The position numbers and the translations under genes were made by a program. From assembly GCF_900112175.1 (NCBI RefSeq), contig NZ_FOYT01000001.1:806001-870000 (forward strand): a stretch of 64,000 nucleotides of DNA. Reading direction: 5' to 3'. Within the stretch, counting starts at the first letter, position 1. Each line of letters starts with the position of its first letter. The notes beneath the pieces are model-generated. The model was not told the origin of the DNA and made no database searches. It saw only the letters and a program-made list of their open reading frames with translations. This DNA is from Halogeometricum rufum. Lineage in GTDB: Archaea; Halobacteriota; Halobacteria; Halobacteriales; Haloferacaceae. Shown here piece after piece: positions 25,311 to 35,299 of the stretch.

Positions 25311-25733
25311 ATGTACGACGCCATCCTCTTTCCGACCGACGGGTCTGCGGGGGCGACTCGGGCGTTCGACCACGCCCTGGAACTGGCCGAAGACCAGGAG
25401 GCGACGCTCCACGTCCTCCACGTCGTGGACGTGCTCTCGCCCGGGGCGTCCCTCCACGAGACGATACGCGAGCGCATGGTCGAGCGAGGGGGGAGCCTCG
25501 TCGAGACGCTCGCGGCGGAGGGGCGAGAGCGCGGCGTCACCGTCGAGACGGCGGTCCGCGAGGGCGACCCGGCGGCCACCATCGTCGACTACGCGTCGTC
25601 GGAGGGCGTCGACGTCGTCGTCATGCCGACGCACGGCCGCCGCGAACTGACGAAGGCGGTCCTCGGGAGCGTGACCGACAAAGTCGTCAGGACGGGCGAC
25701 GTGCCGGTGCTGGTCGCCACCTTCGAGGACTGA
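25311..25733 (+). CDS. universal stress protein (UspA family)
   Basis: 140-residue cytosolic single-domain UspA protein. The N-terminal strand YDAILFPTDGSAG and the ATP-binding loop MPTHGRRELTKAVLGSVTD (G-x2-G/R ... GS type) indicate an ATP-binding member. Its start (25311) is 61 bases after the ZIP stop, with a TATA-like ATCTATTACTG at about 25277. Haloarchaeal UspA proteins often partner transporters; whether this one acts on the ZIP protein is only inference. Confidence 0.9.
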   Translation: MYDAILFPTDGSAGATRAFDHALELAEDQEATLHVLHVVDVLSPGASLHETIRERMVERGGSLVETLAAEGRERGVTVETAVREGDPAATIVDYASSEGVDVVVMPTHGRRELTKAVLGSVTDKVVRTGDVPVLVATFED

Positions 25734-25815
25734 ACGACCGCTCTGTGGTCCTTGGCGCTCGTTTCGCCGACGCTGACGACGCCCGCTCTTCCGGTACCGC
25801 CCGCAGACGGGACGC

Positions 25816-26016
25816 TCAGGTCTCGATGACCACGCGGTCGGTGTAGCGACAGCTCGGACAGACGTGCTCGTACGTTATCTCGCTGCCCGTCGTCGCCGCC
25901 GTCCACCGGCCCTCGGTGTCGACGTGTCCACAGGCCGAACAGCGCATTCGCGTCCGCTCGTAGTGCCCGCGAAGTCGGTCCAGCGGCGTGTCTCCGATGC
26001 CACTCCTGATTGCCAT
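25816..26016 (-). CDS. small zinc-ribbon protein (HVO_0649-like)
   Basis: 66-residue protein with a C-terminal zinc ribbon: CSACGHV and CPSCRYTD, spaced by a basic/beta stretch. It closes the minus-strand cluster starting at the DUF2103 gene. The family is conserved in haloarchaea and may bind nucleic acid; function not assigned. ATG at 26016. Confidence 0.78.
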   Translation of the reverse strand: MAIRSGIGDTPLDRLRGHYERTRMRCSACGHVDTEGRWTAATTGSEITYEHVCPSCRYTDRVVIET

Positions 26017-26085
26017 ACGGTATCATATGGCAACCAAATTGATAACGATTCCTCACGGAAGCGTGAACGAAAGAGAAGACGCGGG

Positions 26086-26415
26086 TTACGCCGCGTCGGT
26101 GTCACCAGACTCGGTCTGGTGGCCCGCAGAGTCGCTCTCTGCGGTATCGGCATCGGCGTCTGCGTCGGCGTCCGCGTCGTCGGCGAACAGTTCGTCGACG
26201 GCGTCCCGTGCGGTCCGCGCCGCCTCGTCGGCCACGTCCTCGGCGTCGGCGTCCGCGTCGTCGGGCGCGTTGACGTAGACGTCCACTTCGAGGATTCCCT
26301 CCTCGAACGTGACCGTCACGTCGAAGTCCGTGACCTCGGACTGCTTGTAGCGGGCGAAGATGACGCCTTCGGCCGCTTCTGCGGCCGTCTCGACGACCGT
26401 CTCGTCCGTCGGCAT
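26086..26415 (-). CDS. DUF3194 family protein
   Basis: 109-residue acidic protein of the archaeal DUF3194 family. A helix (ETVVETAAEAAEGVIF) and a beta strand pair (FDVTVTFEEGILEVDVYV) form the family core; the C-terminal 30 residues are an Ala-Asp repeat (DADADADAD), low in information. It starts four bases after the prefoldin beta stop, in the conserved archaeal cluster pcc1-pfdB-DUF3194, which suggests translation- or chaperone-linked work. Confidence 0.85.
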   Translation of the reverse strand: MPTDETVVETAAEAAEGVIFARYKQSEVTDFDVTVTFEEGILEVDVYVNAPDDADADAEDVADEAARTARDAVDELFADDADADADADADTAESDSAGHQTESGDTDAA

Positions 26416-26419
26416 TCGC

Positions 26420-26809
26420 TTACGCGCCGCCTGCGCCGCCGGGGCCCATCGGACCGCCGCCCGCGCCGCCCTGCAGCATCTGCTGGAGTTCGCTCTGGAG
26501 ACTCTCGAACTGCTCCTGCACGCGCTCTTCCTGTTTCTGGAGCTGTTCGACGCGCACTTCGAGGCTCTCGACCTTCTCGCTGAGGTCGTCGTGGGCCGTC
26601 TCGTAGTCCGTCTCGACGAGGAGTTCGCCGACTTCGCGGTACATGACGGTGTCCTCGTCGATGTCCTCGAGGGCGTCGAGTGCCGTCTCGGACTCGGTGA
26701 GCGTCGACTCGGCGGACTGCTTCTGCGCGGCCACCTGCTGTGCCGTCTCCTGAAGGTCCTGCAGTTCTTCGAGCTTCTCCTGCGCTTCTGGCGGCAAATT
26801 ACCCTGCAT
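26420..26809 (-). CDS. pfdB: prefoldin subunit beta
   Basis: 129-residue beta subunit of the hexameric (alpha2-beta4) holdase chaperone that delivers unfolded proteins to the thermosome. Two long amphipathic helices (about residues 5-45 and 70-110) form the coiled coil, joined by the beta-hairpin with [14 protein letters not shown]-like sequence; the end is Gly/Ala-rich. Start MQGNLPPE at 26809 as in other archaea. Co-transcribed with its neighbours. Confidence 0.93.
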   Translation of the reverse strand: MQGNLPPEAQEKLEELQDLQETAQQVAAQKQSAESTLTESETALDALEDIDEDTVMYREVGELLVETDYETAHDDLSEKVESLEVRVEQLQKQEERVQEQFESLQSELQQMLQGGAGGGPMGPGGAGGA

Positions 26810-26876
26810 ACCCAGACCCATGTGACCCGGACTGAAAAAGACCAGTATTCTCCCCGCGCCGTGTCAGTCGCCGAAA

Positions 26877-27128
26877 TCAGGCCGCACAGTCCGCGACGCG
26901 TTCGGCGACGCCGACGAGACGGGTCCACGTGTTCACGCCCGCGCGGAGGGCGACGAGGTCCGCCGCGGCCACGGTGACGCGGACGGTTCGCCCGTCGCGT
27001 TCGACGCGCACGGCCGACCGGTCGTCGGCTATCGCGCCCTCCTCGACGCGGACGCTCTCGGCGACGGTCCGTGCGCGTCGCTCGTCGGGGTAGGTGAACG
27101 CGAGGGTGACGTCGTGTCGGCGGTCCAT
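26877..27128 (-). CDS. pcc1: KEOPS complex subunit Pcc1
   Basis: 83-residue protein of the Pcc1 fold (beta-alpha-beta), needed with Kae1, Bud32 and Cgi121 for N6-threonylcarbamoyl-adenosine at position 37 of ANN-reading tRNAs; Pcc1 dimerises Kae1. The family pattern FTYPDERRARTVAESVRVEE and the final helix ALRAGVNTWTRLVGVAERV fit. ATG at 27128 follows rpoP by 20 bases on the same strand. Confidence 0.88.
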   Translation of the reverse strand: MDRRHDVTLAFTYPDERRARTVAESVRVEEGAIADDRSAVRVERDGRTVRVTVAAADLVALRAGVNTWTRLVGVAERVADCAA

Positions 27129-27148
27129 CCGCGAGAACGGGGGGGTCG

Positions 27149-27283
27149 CTATTCGACCGGGACTTCCTTGACGGTCGGTGCGCGCTCCTTCAGGAGCACA
27201 CGGTGGCCGCAGTAGGGACACCGCACGCCGCCGTACTCGTCGAGTTCGACGTCGCGCTTACACCGAGAACACTTGTAGCTCAT
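27149..27283 (-). CDS. rpoP: DNA-directed RNA polymerase subunit P
   Basis: 44-residue zinc protein (start ATG at 27283, sequence [17 protein letters not shown]). It has CSRC and CPYC pairs, the zinc ribbon of the archaeal Rpb12/P subunit, and the ending [14 protein letters not shown]. It forms part of the RNA polymerase assembly platform (with D, L, N). It lies between L37Ae and pcc1, the usual archaeal order. It is too short for many gene callers. Confidence 0.95.
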   Translation of the reverse strand: MSYKCSRCKRDVELDEYGGVRCPYCGHRVLLKERAPTVKEVPVE

Positions 27284-27315
27284 CGTTTAGGGGTTGTCGT
27301 CGGGCGTGATGTCTC

Positions 27316-27597
27316 TTACGCGCTCTCCTCGCCGTCGTCGCTCGAGAGAGCGGCGCGGATGGAGCGGCGGACCTGCTTGCCACCGGGCGTCTCGGGGCGG
27401 TACGTCCCGCCCGTGAACTTCTCGCCCGTCTCCTCGTTCATCCAGATGCCGGTGCCGACGCGGGTGACGGAGTCGCCGTCCACCTTCGCGTCGCGCATGT
27501 CGGCCTCTATCTCTTTCACACGTCGTCGGGCGACGCGTCCGTAGCGCGCACCGAAGCGCCCGGCACTCCCAGTCTTCCGTGCCTTCTGTTCGGCCAT
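27316..27597 (-). CDS. rpl37ae: 50S ribosomal protein L37Ae, zinc-finger-less form
   Basis: 93-residue ribosomal protein. The family head [22 protein letters not shown] and tail [21 protein letters not shown] are clear. Between them, where most L37Ae proteins carry CPxC...CxxC, there is [20 protein letters not shown] and MNEETGEKF without any cysteine, so this copy should not bind zinc. Start MAEQKARK at 27597. It is 32 bases upstream of rpoP. Confidence 0.9.
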   Translation of the reverse strand: MAEQKARKTGSAGRFGARYGRVARRRVKEIEADMRDAKVDGDSVTRVGTGIWMNEETGEKFTGGTYRPETPGGKQVRRSIRAALSSDDGEESA

Positions 27598-27718
27598 AGT
27601 ATCGCGTCGTAGCCCCGGTACCGGGATAAAGCCTGCGAGTCGGACTCGGAGCGTGCGTCGGTGTGGCACGGGTCGAGACGGCCCTCGTCGGCCTCTCGTC
27701 GCACCGCCGCCCCGTCGG

Positions 27719-28441
27719 TCACTCCTGCAACTCCGCCTCGCGCAACGCCTCGTTCAGGTCGTCGCGGACGAACTCGCCCGTCTCGGTGTCCATCGCGGTG
27801 GTGACGATGCGGTTCTCCTGGACGCTCGACCCGTCGCGCAGGAGGAGGCGGACGTTGCCGTTGCGGTCCGCGCGCGTCACCTTCGCGCGGAGGCTCTTCT
27901 GCGACCCCATCCCGCCGGCGTCGATGGGGCCCGGGATTATCTTCTTCACGTGCGGGTGGTCGGCGACGACGCCGATGGCGCGCCTGCCCTCTCGGTCGCC
28001 GATGAGCGTCGAGTGCGTCCCGCCCATCTTCTCTCTCGGCGGCGTCTCCACGACTTCCAGCGAGCGTTCGCCGCGCCGTTCGAGGACGCGTCTGACGGGC
28101 TCCTCGCCGGCGACGCGGTAGAACTCGTGGTGCAACTGCGCGCGCGTCTCCCTGAGCACGTCTCTGTCGCCCGCGGCGTACACCTCCTCGGGTCGCTTCC
28201 GTCGAATCTCGTCGGCGACGAGGCCGGCGAAGTTCCGGAGTTCGACCACCATCGCCTCGTCGTCCTCTTCGGGGATGGTCGTCACCGTCGTCGTCCCCAC
28301 CACCTCCTCGCCGTCCAGCATCGTCAGTTCCGCTCTGTCGCGTTCGAAGGCGGCGACGACGGTGTCGCAGTTGGCGGTGTTGCACGTCAGACAGTAGTCT
28401 CCCGGCTTCTCCAACGGCGTGCCGCACCGCCCGCAGTCCAT
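27719..28441 (-). CDS. DUF2103 family zinc-ribbon protein
   Basis: 240-residue archaeal protein. The N-terminus has a zinc ribbon ([10 protein letters not shown] and CLTCNTANC, residues 3-25), and the rest is the DUF2103 domain with the motif [10 protein letters not shown] and the segment [16 protein letters not shown]. Proposed to be a metal-dependent or RNA-linked protein; no activity is shown. ATG at 28441 is the promoter-proximal end of the seven-gene minus-strand cluster, with TTATGCGG-type AT DNA at about 28463-28470 upstream. Confidence 0.8.
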   Translation of the reverse strand: MDCGRCGTPLEKPGDYCLTCNTANCDTVVAAFERDRAELTMLDGEEVVGTTTVTTIPEEDDEAMVVELRNFAGLVADEIRRKRPEEVYAAGDRDVLRETRAQLHHEFYRVAGEEPVRRVLERRGERSLEVVETPPREKMGGTHSTLIGDREGRRAIGVVADHPHVKKIIPGPIDAGGMGSQKSLRAKVTRADRNGNVRLLLRDGSSVQENRIVTTAMDTETGEFVRDDLNEALREAELQE

Positions 28442-28543
28442 GTGCGAGAGCAGGCGACGGCCGCATAAAAGCCGACTGTTCGACTCGGCACCCGCGCCGA
28501 CCGAGGGAGAAACGCTTTCAGGGTCGACGGGGAGTCTCGAACG

Positions 28544-29860
28544 ATGACCGGTCGCCGCCCCGTCACGTTCGCCCTCCTCGCCCTCCTCGTCGCGCCCCTC
28601 CTCCTCGGCGTCGGCCCCGCCCCCGCCGCGGCGTCGAGTCCGCCGGAGGCGACACCGTTCTGCGAGCGGTCGCTGACTCGGTCGCTCACGTACTCGCTGC
28701 CGAACGCGACGGTCGAATCGACCACCGCGCACGCGACGGTGGTGAACGGCACGGCCGCGGACTGGCGCGTGAACGCGACGTTCCGGAACCGCTCGACGGT
28801 GACCCGACTCCGCGGCGACGAGTCGCTCCGACGCCGGGTCGTCGCGGACGCCTCCGGCACCGTCTCGCCGGCGAACGTGACCGTCGCCGCCGCCGGACCC
28901 CGGACGCTGGCGTTCCGGTTCCGAACCGACGACTTCGCCGCCCGGACGCCCGGTGGCCTGCTTCGAGTCGACTACTTCCACGTTCGCGGCAGCGAGTTCC
29001 GAACCCTCTCCTGCGACCGACTGACGCTCGTCGGCCCGCCCGAGACGACGCTGTCGAACCGGCCGACGGAGACTCGGACGACGGTCCGGTCGACGGGGAA
29101 CCGCGTCGTCGTCACCGACACCGCCGACTACCGCCCGGCGTCGTTCTTCGTGTTCGCGCCCGACGGGACGCCGCCCCTCCTGCGCGACGGACTCACCGCC
29201 GCCGCACTCGCCCTCGCCGTCTCCGGCACCGTCGCGGGGAACCTCGCGTTCGTGGTCTGCGTCCCGACGGCCGTCCTCGCGGCCGGGTTCGTCTCGGTCC
29301 ACCGCCTGTTCGGGTCGCTCCCCCGTTCGGGCCTCCGCGCCCGCGCCCGCGAACTCGGGCTGACCGTCCTCGGCCTCGTCGTCGTCGGCGTCGTACCGAC
29401 GGCGCTACTCCTGTTCTTCGACCAGTCGGCGCTCCTCGTCGCCGTCCCCGGACTCGCCGTCGCGGGGGCGGCCGTCGTCGTCGGCCCGTGGACGCACTCC
29501 TCGCGGGCGTCGCTCGTCCCCGTCGTCGCCGGCGTCGCCGCGGCCGGTGTCGCCGCCGGCGTCGGCACCCTCCTCGGACTGCTCGCCCTCCGGACCGGGG
29601 TGGCGACGACGCTCGCCCTCGCGGCCGTCTTCGCGGGGTATCCGCTCGGCGTCGCGGCGTCGTCGGGCCGCCCCGCGCGGCGTCCGACCGCCCTCGCCGC
29701 ACTCGCCTTCGGCCTCGCGGCCGCCACGTACCTCCCGCTCACCGTCGCGGGCGGGTCGCTGTACGCCGTCGCCGTCGTCTTCGTCGCCCTCGTCGCGTTC
29801 GGCCTCGCCGTCGCCGCCGTCCCGTTCGCCCTCGTCGGTGTCGGGAGCGTCGGGCGATAG
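28544..29860 (+). CDS. membrane protein with extracellular domain, unknown function
   Basis: 438 residues. A signal-like helix (residues 7-28, ending AAA|SSP) precedes an extracellular beta-rich part (about 30-200) with two cysteines (C40, C164) that could form a disulfide, then about six to seven membrane helices (215-430) rich in Ala, Val and Gly. No family recognised; this looks like a haloarchaeal-specific protein. It diverges from the DUF2103 cluster. ATG at 28544. Confidence 0.7.
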   Translation: MTGRRPVTFALLALLVAPLLLGVGPAPAAASSPPEATPFCERSLTRSLTYSLPNATVESTTAHATVVNGTAADWRVNATFRNRSTVTRLRGDESLRRRVVADASGTVSPANVTVAAAGPRTLAFRFRTDDFAARTPGGLLRVDYFHVRGSEFRTLSCDRLTLVGPPETTLSNRPTETRTTVRSTGNRVVVTDTADYRPASFFVFAPDGTPPLLRDGLTAAALALAVSGTVAGNLAFVVCVPTAVLAAGFVSVHRLFGSLPRSGLRARARELGLTVLGLVVVGVVPTALLLFFDQSALLVAVPGLAVAGAAVVVGPWTHSSRASLVPVVAGVAAAGVAAGVGTLLGLLALRTGVATTLALAAVFAGYPLGVAASSGRPARRPTALAALAFGLAAATYLPLTVAGGSLYAVAVVFVALVAFGLAVAAVPFALVGVGSVGR

Positions 29861-29930
29861 GGCGGCGGTCGGGGGCCGAGGATGGGTCGGCGGTCGGAGC
29901 AGGCCGCCGGTTGCGGACGCGGCGGCCCGC

Positions 29931-31337
29931 TCAGAGGTCCTGCGGCGTCGTCTTCAGGTACTCCCGCAGGAGCACCGTCGCGTACGACCCCGACGGGAGC
30001 GAGAAGGAGAGTTCGTAGGCGTCGTCGTCGGCGTCCACCGCCGTCTCCACGTCCGTCCGGAGGAGGACCGCCCGGCGCGTCCCCGAGGAGTCGAACTCGC
30101 CCGGCAGGTCGAAGTCCGACGGGGCGAGGTCCAACTCGTCCAGCACGGCGCGTTCGACCTCGCCCGCCTCCCCCTCGGCCAACTCGGTGTCGGTGCCGAC
30201 GAGGGGCGCGGTGACGAACGCGCGGCCGCGTTCGCAGTGGCGGGCCATCACCTCGACGCGGCGGCCCGTCGCCACCTGCGTCCGGTCGGGGTCGGCGCGG
30301 GACAGTCTCTCGGGTGCGTCCCGGTCGGCGAAGCAGACGACGTCGCCCTCGACGGGGCGGGTGAGCGGCAGGCCGCGTTCGAGGCGTTCCGAGAGGATGC
30401 GGTTGAACGCGTACGACTGCGCGGCGTTGACGAACAGTCGCTGGAGGTTCCGGGGGACGGCTTCGAGGGCGTGCCGCCAGTCGTCGTCCGTCTCGTCGCC
30501 CTCGTCGGCGAGTCGGTGCAGCATCGACCGTTCGTAGCGCAGGCGGTGCGGCATCTCGTCGAGGGCGGCGTGCCAGTCGGGGTCCGGCGAGTCGGCCTGT
30601 TCGTCGACGAACCGGCGGGCCGCCTGCGTCCCCTCGGGTTCGGCGTCGGCGGGGTTGCCGACGTACGAGAGCACCGCCTCGCGCCATTCGCCGCGGACGA
30701 CGTGCAGGCCCACCTCGTGCGTGACCGGGCGGCGACTGCCGAACCGCTGGTGGCCGAAGTAGTTCGGGACGGCCACCGGGACGGGGCCGTCGGTCGCTGT
30801 GTCGCCGTCGGCGTCGCCCTCGCCGCCCACCGGTTCCTCGCCCGTCAGGAACGCCCCCAACTCGGCGGTGACGGCCGCGGCGTTCTCCGGGGCGTCGGCG
30901 TCGCGGACGCGCACGTCGAAGTCGTTGCCCGCGAGGTCACCGAAGCCCAGGTCGCGGCCGATGCGGCCGACGACTTCGACGTCGGCGTCCGAGATGTCGG
31001 GGACGGCCTCGGGCGAGACGTCGCGCACCGAGAACAACTGCGTCGTGACGGCGTACTTGTCCTTCGTGCCGGCCCACGCGACGCGCTCTCTGCTGACGCC
31101 GAGGGCGTCCGAGAGGCGGCGCGCGAAGTCGTTCGTGTCCCACCCGCGGAGCGTCACGCGGAGGAGCAGGTTCGGGTAGTCGCCGGGGTCTTCGTCCACG
31201 TCGACGGAGTCCATCGCCTCCACCTCGCGCACCCGGAAGTCCTCCGGGGCGACCCGGAGGCGGCCGCCCGTCCCCTCCGCGTCGCTGACGTAGTGGTCGA
31301 TACCGACGCGCCGTTCGAGTGAGTGTGCGTCGCGCAT
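29931..31337 (-). CDS. truD: tRNA pseudouridine(13) synthase TruD
   Basis: 468-residue enzyme isomerising uridine 13 of tRNA. The catalytic aspartate is D93 in [11 protein letters not shown], followed by the F-rich [10 protein letters not shown] motif, and the archaeal insertion (TRUD domain) is long here. Start MRDAHSL at 31337. In many archaea it follows pth2; here a histidine kinase gene lies between them. It converges on the membrane-protein gene ending at 29860. Confidence 0.92.
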   Translation of the reverse strand: MRDAHSLERRVGIDHYVSDAEGTGGRLRVAPEDFRVREVEAMDSVDVDEDPGDYPNLLLRVTLRGWDTNDFARRLSDALGVSRERVAWAGTKDKYAVTTQLFSVRDVSPEAVPDISDADVEVVGRIGRDLGFGDLAGNDFDVRVRDADAPENAAAVTAELGAFLTGEEPVGGEGDADGDTATDGPVPVAVPNYFGHQRFGSRRPVTHEVGLHVVRGEWREAVLSYVGNPADAEPEGTQAARRFVDEQADSPDPDWHAALDEMPHRLRYERSMLHRLADEGDETDDDWRHALEAVPRNLQRLFVNAAQSYAFNRILSERLERGLPLTRPVEGDVVCFADRDAPERLSRADPDRTQVATGRRVEVMARHCERGRAFVTAPLVGTDTELAEGEAGEVERAVLDELDLAPSDFDLPGEFDSSGTRRAVLLRTDVETAVDADDDAYELSFSLPSGSYATVLLREYLKTTPQDL

Positions 31338-31395
31338 GTCGGTCGTGGTCTGTCCGGCGTTCTCGCCGCGCGGGTAAGCCCTCTCCGGTTCGGCC

Positions 31396-31431
31396 GTCAC
31401 GCGGACGCGGATTGTCACGCGGACGCGGATT
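31396..31431. repeat. 18-base tandem repeat between kinase and truD
   Basis: GTCACGCGGACGCGGATT twice in a row (31396-31413, 31414-31431), 19 bases downstream of the histidine kinase stop. Confidence 0.85.
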
Positions 31432-31449
31432 CGCCGCCGCCGTCGCCCG

Positions 31450-32844
31450 TCACTCCGGCGGTGTTCCGCCGTTCACGCCGGTAATCTCGAAGCGCGCACC
31501 GCCGGACTCGCTCTCGGCGGCGACGACGTTCCAGTCGTGGGCGTCCGCTATCTCGGCGACGATGTTGAGTCCGAACCCCGTCCCGTCGTCGGCCGTGGAG
31601 TAGCCGTACTCGAACACGTCGTCGCGTTCTTCGGCGGGGATGCCCGGTCCGTCGTCGGCGACGGCGAACCCGTCCGGCAGGGGGTCGACGGTGACGGTCA
31701 CGTCGTCGCCCCCGTGACGGGTGGCGTTGCTGAACAGGTTCTCCAGCAGGCGGCGGACGCGCTGTCTGTCGCCCTCGACGGTCCCCAACTCCCCGTCCGC
31801 GGCGAGCGTCGCCGCCTCGGCGGTCACCGTGTTCCACGCCTCCGCGACGACGTCGCCGAGAGGGAACCGCTCGGGGTCGGTGACGTACTTGCCCTCCCGC
31901 GTGAGCGTCAGGACGTCGTCGATTATCTCGGCCATCCGGTCGGTGAGGTCTTCGACCGTATCGACGTACTCGTTGTCACAGCCCTCGACCTCGCGGAGGA
32001 GCGTCAACTGCGCCATCGCGGCGTTCAGCGGGTTCTTCAGGTCGTGGCTGAGGACGCTCGCGAACCGTTCGAGTTTCTCCTCGCGGCGCTTCCGGCGCGT
32101 GATGTCGCGGGCGACGCCCACCGCGCCGCCGAACGACCCGTCCTCGTTCGGCGGCAACAGCGCCATGTGCGACTCGATGGTCCGTTCGCTGCCGTCCTCG
32201 CGGGTGATGGTGCCTTCGAGTCGAATCGACTCCTCCTCGGAGTCGACGAGGTCGTGAATCGCCTCGAGGTGCTCCATCGACTGGTCCCCGGAAGCGGCCA
32301 CCTCCCGCGGATGCGACCCGAGCAACTCCTCGCGCGAGTGTCCCGTGAGTCGAAGCGTCGCGTCGTTCACGTAGTCTATCTCGTCGTTCTCGTCGAACGT
32401 GAACACCGGGTCGGAGATGAGCGAGATGAGGCGGTCGCGCCGTTCGAGTTCGAGTTCGCGCACCTTTCGCTCGGTGATGTCGCGGACGACGTTCACGAGG
32501 ACGGGCCGCCCGTCGAGTTCGGTCCGCGAGATGTTTATCTCGGTCCAGAATTCGCTGCCGTCGGCGCGTTCGGCCTTCCACTCGAAACTCGTCTCTCCCG
32601 TCTCGCGCGCCTCCGAAATCAGTTCCTTCGCCCGCCCTTCGGTGTACTTCGGCGGACCCGCGCTGTAGTCGGCGATGGAGAGTTCGCGGAACTCCGCGGG
32701 CGTGTAGCCGTACATCTCCTCGACGGCACCGCTGACTGCGAGCGTTTCGCCGGTCTCCGCGTCTCGGACCGTGATGACGTCGTTGACGTTCTCCAGCACC
32801 TGGAGAAGCGTCTGGCCCGTCTCGGAGGCGGCGAAGTCGTCCAT
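31450..32844 (-). CDS. soluble PAS-PAS histidine kinase
   Basis: 464-residue cytoplasmic sensor kinase without membrane helices. Two PAS domains (about 10-130 and 135-252) precede HisKA with phosphoacceptor H267 in [16 protein letters not shown], then HATPase_c with [12 protein letters not shown] (N box), ADDGPGIP and [10 protein letters not shown] (G boxes). The second PAS resembles [17 protein letters not shown]-type sensing modules. No response regulator is adjacent, so it may signal to a distant partner. It lies between pth2 and truD on the same strand. Confidence 0.9.
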   Translation of the reverse strand: MDDFAASETGQTLLQVLENVNDVITVRDAETGETLAVSGAVEEMYGYTPAEFRELSIADYSAGPPKYTEGRAKELISEARETGETSFEWKAERADGSEFWTEINISRTELDGRPVLVNVVRDITERKVRELELERRDRLISLISDPVFTFDENDEIDYVNDATLRLTGHSREELLGSHPREVAASGDQSMEHLEAIHDLVDSEEESIRLEGTITREDGSERTIESHMALLPPNEDGSFGGAVGVARDITRRKRREEKLERFASVLSHDLKNPLNAAMAQLTLLREVEGCDNEYVDTVEDLTDRMAEIIDDVLTLTREGKYVTDPERFPLGDVVAEAWNTVTAEAATLAADGELGTVEGDRQRVRRLLENLFSNATRHGGDDVTVTVDPLPDGFAVADDGPGIPAEERDDVFEYGYSTADDGTGFGLNIVAEIADAHDWNVVAAESESGGARFEITGVNGGTPPE

Positions 32845-32933
32845 CGTCGGCACATCGGCAGTCACCCGATGTAAGTCGTTCGGCCGACGACGCCCGCGAG
32901 TGCGACCGTTCGGGCCCTGCGGCGCTTCCGCGG

Positions 32934-33272
32934 TCAGTAGAGAGAGAGGTCCCCGGTCACCTCGTCCACGAGGTCGTCGCGCCCCGGGCCGACGGCGAGG
33001 CAGGTAACGGTCCCTGGGTCCAGTTGCGTGTGTCCGGCGTCGCGGACGACGGCGTGCGGGAGGCCCCGGCGTTCGGCCTCGTCCGCCAGGCGGAACAGCG
33101 CCTCCTCGCCGTTCGCCTTCAGGACGACCTTCTTCTGACCGGACCCCTTCCACTCCGTCCGCGCCGTGCGGTCGGCGTCCTCGAACGCCGAGAGACTCGC
33201 GTGGGCGACCTGTGCGGCGAGTTTCCCGCGACTCATCCCGAGGTCGGCCCGCGCGACGATGGCCTGCTTCAT
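32934..33272 (-). CDS. pth2: peptidyl-tRNA hydrolase, archaeal type
   Basis: 112-residue Pth2 that recycles peptidyl-tRNAs. The typical [26 protein letters not shown] opening and the ending [18 protein letters not shown] are present, with [11 protein letters not shown] and [11 protein letters not shown] around the active site. Start MKQAIV at 33272 rather than the 7-residue longer form. The AI-2E transporter gene lies 39 bases upstream on the same strand. Confidence 0.93.
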   Translation of the reverse strand: MKQAIVARADLGMSRGKLAAQVAHASLSAFEDADRTARTEWKGSGQKKVVLKANGEEALFRLADEAERRGLPHAVVRDAGHTQLDPGTVTCLAVGPGRDDLVDEVTGDLSLY

Positions 33273-33311
33273 ACGGCCGCATCCCCCGTCCACGGATAAA
33301 TCACTGCCGAG

Positions 33312-34535
33312 TCACTGTCCCTCTCCGCCCGCAACGTCGGAGGCGGCGTCCGCGTCGTCGCCACCGTCGCTCCCGCCGTCGCCGGCCACTTCCGGTTCGC
33401 TCGACCCGAGCGACGCCGCCGACTCCACCTTCGGCGTCAGCGAGTCGCCGTGGACGAGGTCGGTGAACGTGACGCGCACCACCTCGATGACGAGGACGAC
33501 GACGAGGGGGAGCAGGAAGAACCCGTACCAGCCCCAGACGACGGGGCCGAGGATGTAGGCGAACAGCAGGAGCCCCGGATGCAACTGCCGCCCCGTGACG
33601 TACGGTTGGATGACGCCCTGCGGGAGGAGGTCCAGGACGACGAGACAGACGACGAAGAACCCGCCGACGAACAGGTAGTGGTTCGGCGACGTTCCCACGG
33701 CGCTGACGGCGAGGTACGCCGTGATGGGGACGTAGACGAGTTTGCTCACGACGAGGGGGATGAGGCTCGACACCCCCGAGAGCACCGCGAGTACCAGCGG
33801 CATGGGGACCGACAGCCCCGACGGAGCGACGGCGTTCGTCCCGAGGTAGACGGCGGCGGCGATGACGGCCATCGTGGCGACGAACAGCACGTTTCCGAAG
33901 TAGAGCGACTCCAGGTCGTCGTCCACCGCCGCGGCGTACTGGCCGGTCGGCGAGTCCCGTTCGGCGACGTTCGAGTGGAACCACGCGGCGATGCTGTCGT
34001 CGTCGCGCAGGAGGTAGAACCCCATCGCCAGCGCGAGCGTCAGGTGCAGCAGGCCGTTCAGGACGGTCCCGAGGACGCTCGCCGCCCGCCCGACGAGCGA
34101 CGTGATCGACTGCTGGTTCAGACTGAGCGACTGCGGCGGGTTCGTGACGAGCGTCGAGAGCGTCTCCCACTGGGCCTGCGGCATCGACTGGACGCCGGTG
34201 AACCGGGTGACGAGCGACTGGACCGGCGGCGGAACGCTCCCGAGCGTCGCCTGCAGACTCGTCGCCGTGTGGACGCCGGCGTACACGAGCAACGCGAGGA
34301 CGGGGAGGACGAACCCGAGCATCGTCGCGGCCGCGGTGATGCCGTCCGAGTCGGTCACGCGGCTGATTCGGTCGTACAGCGGTCGCGCCGCGTAGTAGGC
34401 GAAGACGCCCAGCACGAACGTGCCGACGAACGAGTAGACGACGAACGCGAGGACGAGGCCGAGTCCGAGGACGTACGCCCACCACCCGAGGCGAGAGCGC
34501 TCCACCGACGACGAGGACGAGAGCGACCACATCAC
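33312..34535 (-). CDS. AI-2E family transporter
   Basis: 407-residue membrane protein with eight or so helices. Family hallmarks are the central [20 protein letters not shown] and the late [30 protein letters not shown]. It is often grouped with PerM; substrates range from autoinducer-2 to Na+/H+ in bacterial members, and are unknown here. The C-terminal 35 residues are acidic and disordered. Start at 34535 or 34532 (MM). Probably leads the unit with pth2. Confidence 0.85.
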   Translation of the reverse strand: MMWSLSSSSSVERSRLGWWAYVLGLGLVLAFVVYSFVGTFVLGVFAYYAARPLYDRISRVTDSDGITAAATMLGFVLPVLALLVYAGVHTATSLQATLGSVPPPVQSLVTRFTGVQSMPQAQWETLSTLVTNPPQSLSLNQQSITSLVGRAASVLGTVLNGLLHLTLALAMGFYLLRDDDSIAAWFHSNVAERDSPTGQYAAAVDDDLESLYFGNVLFVATMAVIAAAVYLGTNAVAPSGLSVPMPLVLAVLSGVSSLIPLVVSKLVYVPITAYLAVSAVGTSPNHYLFVGGFFVVCLVVLDLLPQGVIQPYVTGRQLHPGLLLFAYILGPVVWGWYGFFLLPLVVVLVIEVVRVTFTDLVHGDSLTPKVESAASLGSSEPEVAGDGGSDGGDDADAASDVAGGEGQ

Positions 34536-34660
34536 TGCTCGGTTCGCCCGGGGCGGGGGAAGTTCTTATGCCCGTCGTACCGGAAATTAAGCCGAATCGG
34601 TCACACCGGCGTCCGGCCGAGAGGAGTGGCTTTACGTCGTCCGAACGCGCCTCCCCGAAC

Positions 34661-35299
34661 ATGATACTGTCCGACGCGGACATCCTCGAACGACTGGGCG
34701 AGGGTGACCTCGTGGTCGAACCGCTGGACGACCTCGACATGCAGGTCCAACCGGCGAGCATCGACCTCCGACTCGGCGAGGAGTTTCTGGAGTTCCAGCG
34801 GACGAACATCTCGTGCATCCACCCCAACCGCGAGGAGGAGGTGTCGAAGTACGTCCGCGAGACGCACGTTGAGGAGGGCGACGAGTTCATCCTCCACCCC
34901 GGCGACTTCGTCCTCGGGACGACCAAAGAGCGGGTGGAGATTCCGCCGGACCTCCTGGCCACCGTCGAGGGCCGGTCGTCGCTCGGCCGTCTCGCCATCG
35001 TCATCCACGCCACGGCGGGCATCGTCGATCCGGGGTACCACGGGCAGATAACGCTCGAACTGTCGAACCTCGGCACCGCGCCCGTCGCTCTCTCGCCGGG
35101 GATGCGCGTCTCGCAACTCGTCTTCACCGAACTGAAACAGCCCGCCGACCGACCGTACGGCGTCGAACGCGGCTCGAAGTACCAGGACCAGGAGGGTCCG
35201 CAGGCCTCGCGTATCGGCCACGACCCCGAGTTCGCCGCGGCCCGCGCCGACGCGGCGGACGCCGAACGTGAGTCCGGACCCGACGGGGGAACCGACTGA
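34661..35299 (+). CDS. dcd: dCTP deaminase
   Basis: 212-residue trimeric enzyme converting dCTP to dUTP for dTTP synthesis. The opening [12 protein letters not shown] and the signature [35 protein letters not shown] identify it, with the catalytic Glu in the LEL stretch. Its C-terminus is longer than usual (Ala/Asp-rich). A TATA-like CTTTACGTC at about 34630 suits the leaderless ATG at 34661. Its stop overlaps the ThiR start (TGATG). Confidence 0.93.
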   Translation: MILSDADILERLGEGDLVVEPLDDLDMQVQPASIDLRLGEEFLEFQRTNISCIHPNREEEVSKYVRETHVEEGDEFILHPGDFVLGTTKERVEIPPDLLATVEGRSSLGRLAIVIHATAGIVDPGYHGQITLELSNLGTAPVALSPGMRVSQLVFTELKQPADRPYGVERGSKYQDQEGPQASRIGHDPEFAAARADAADAERESGPDGGTD

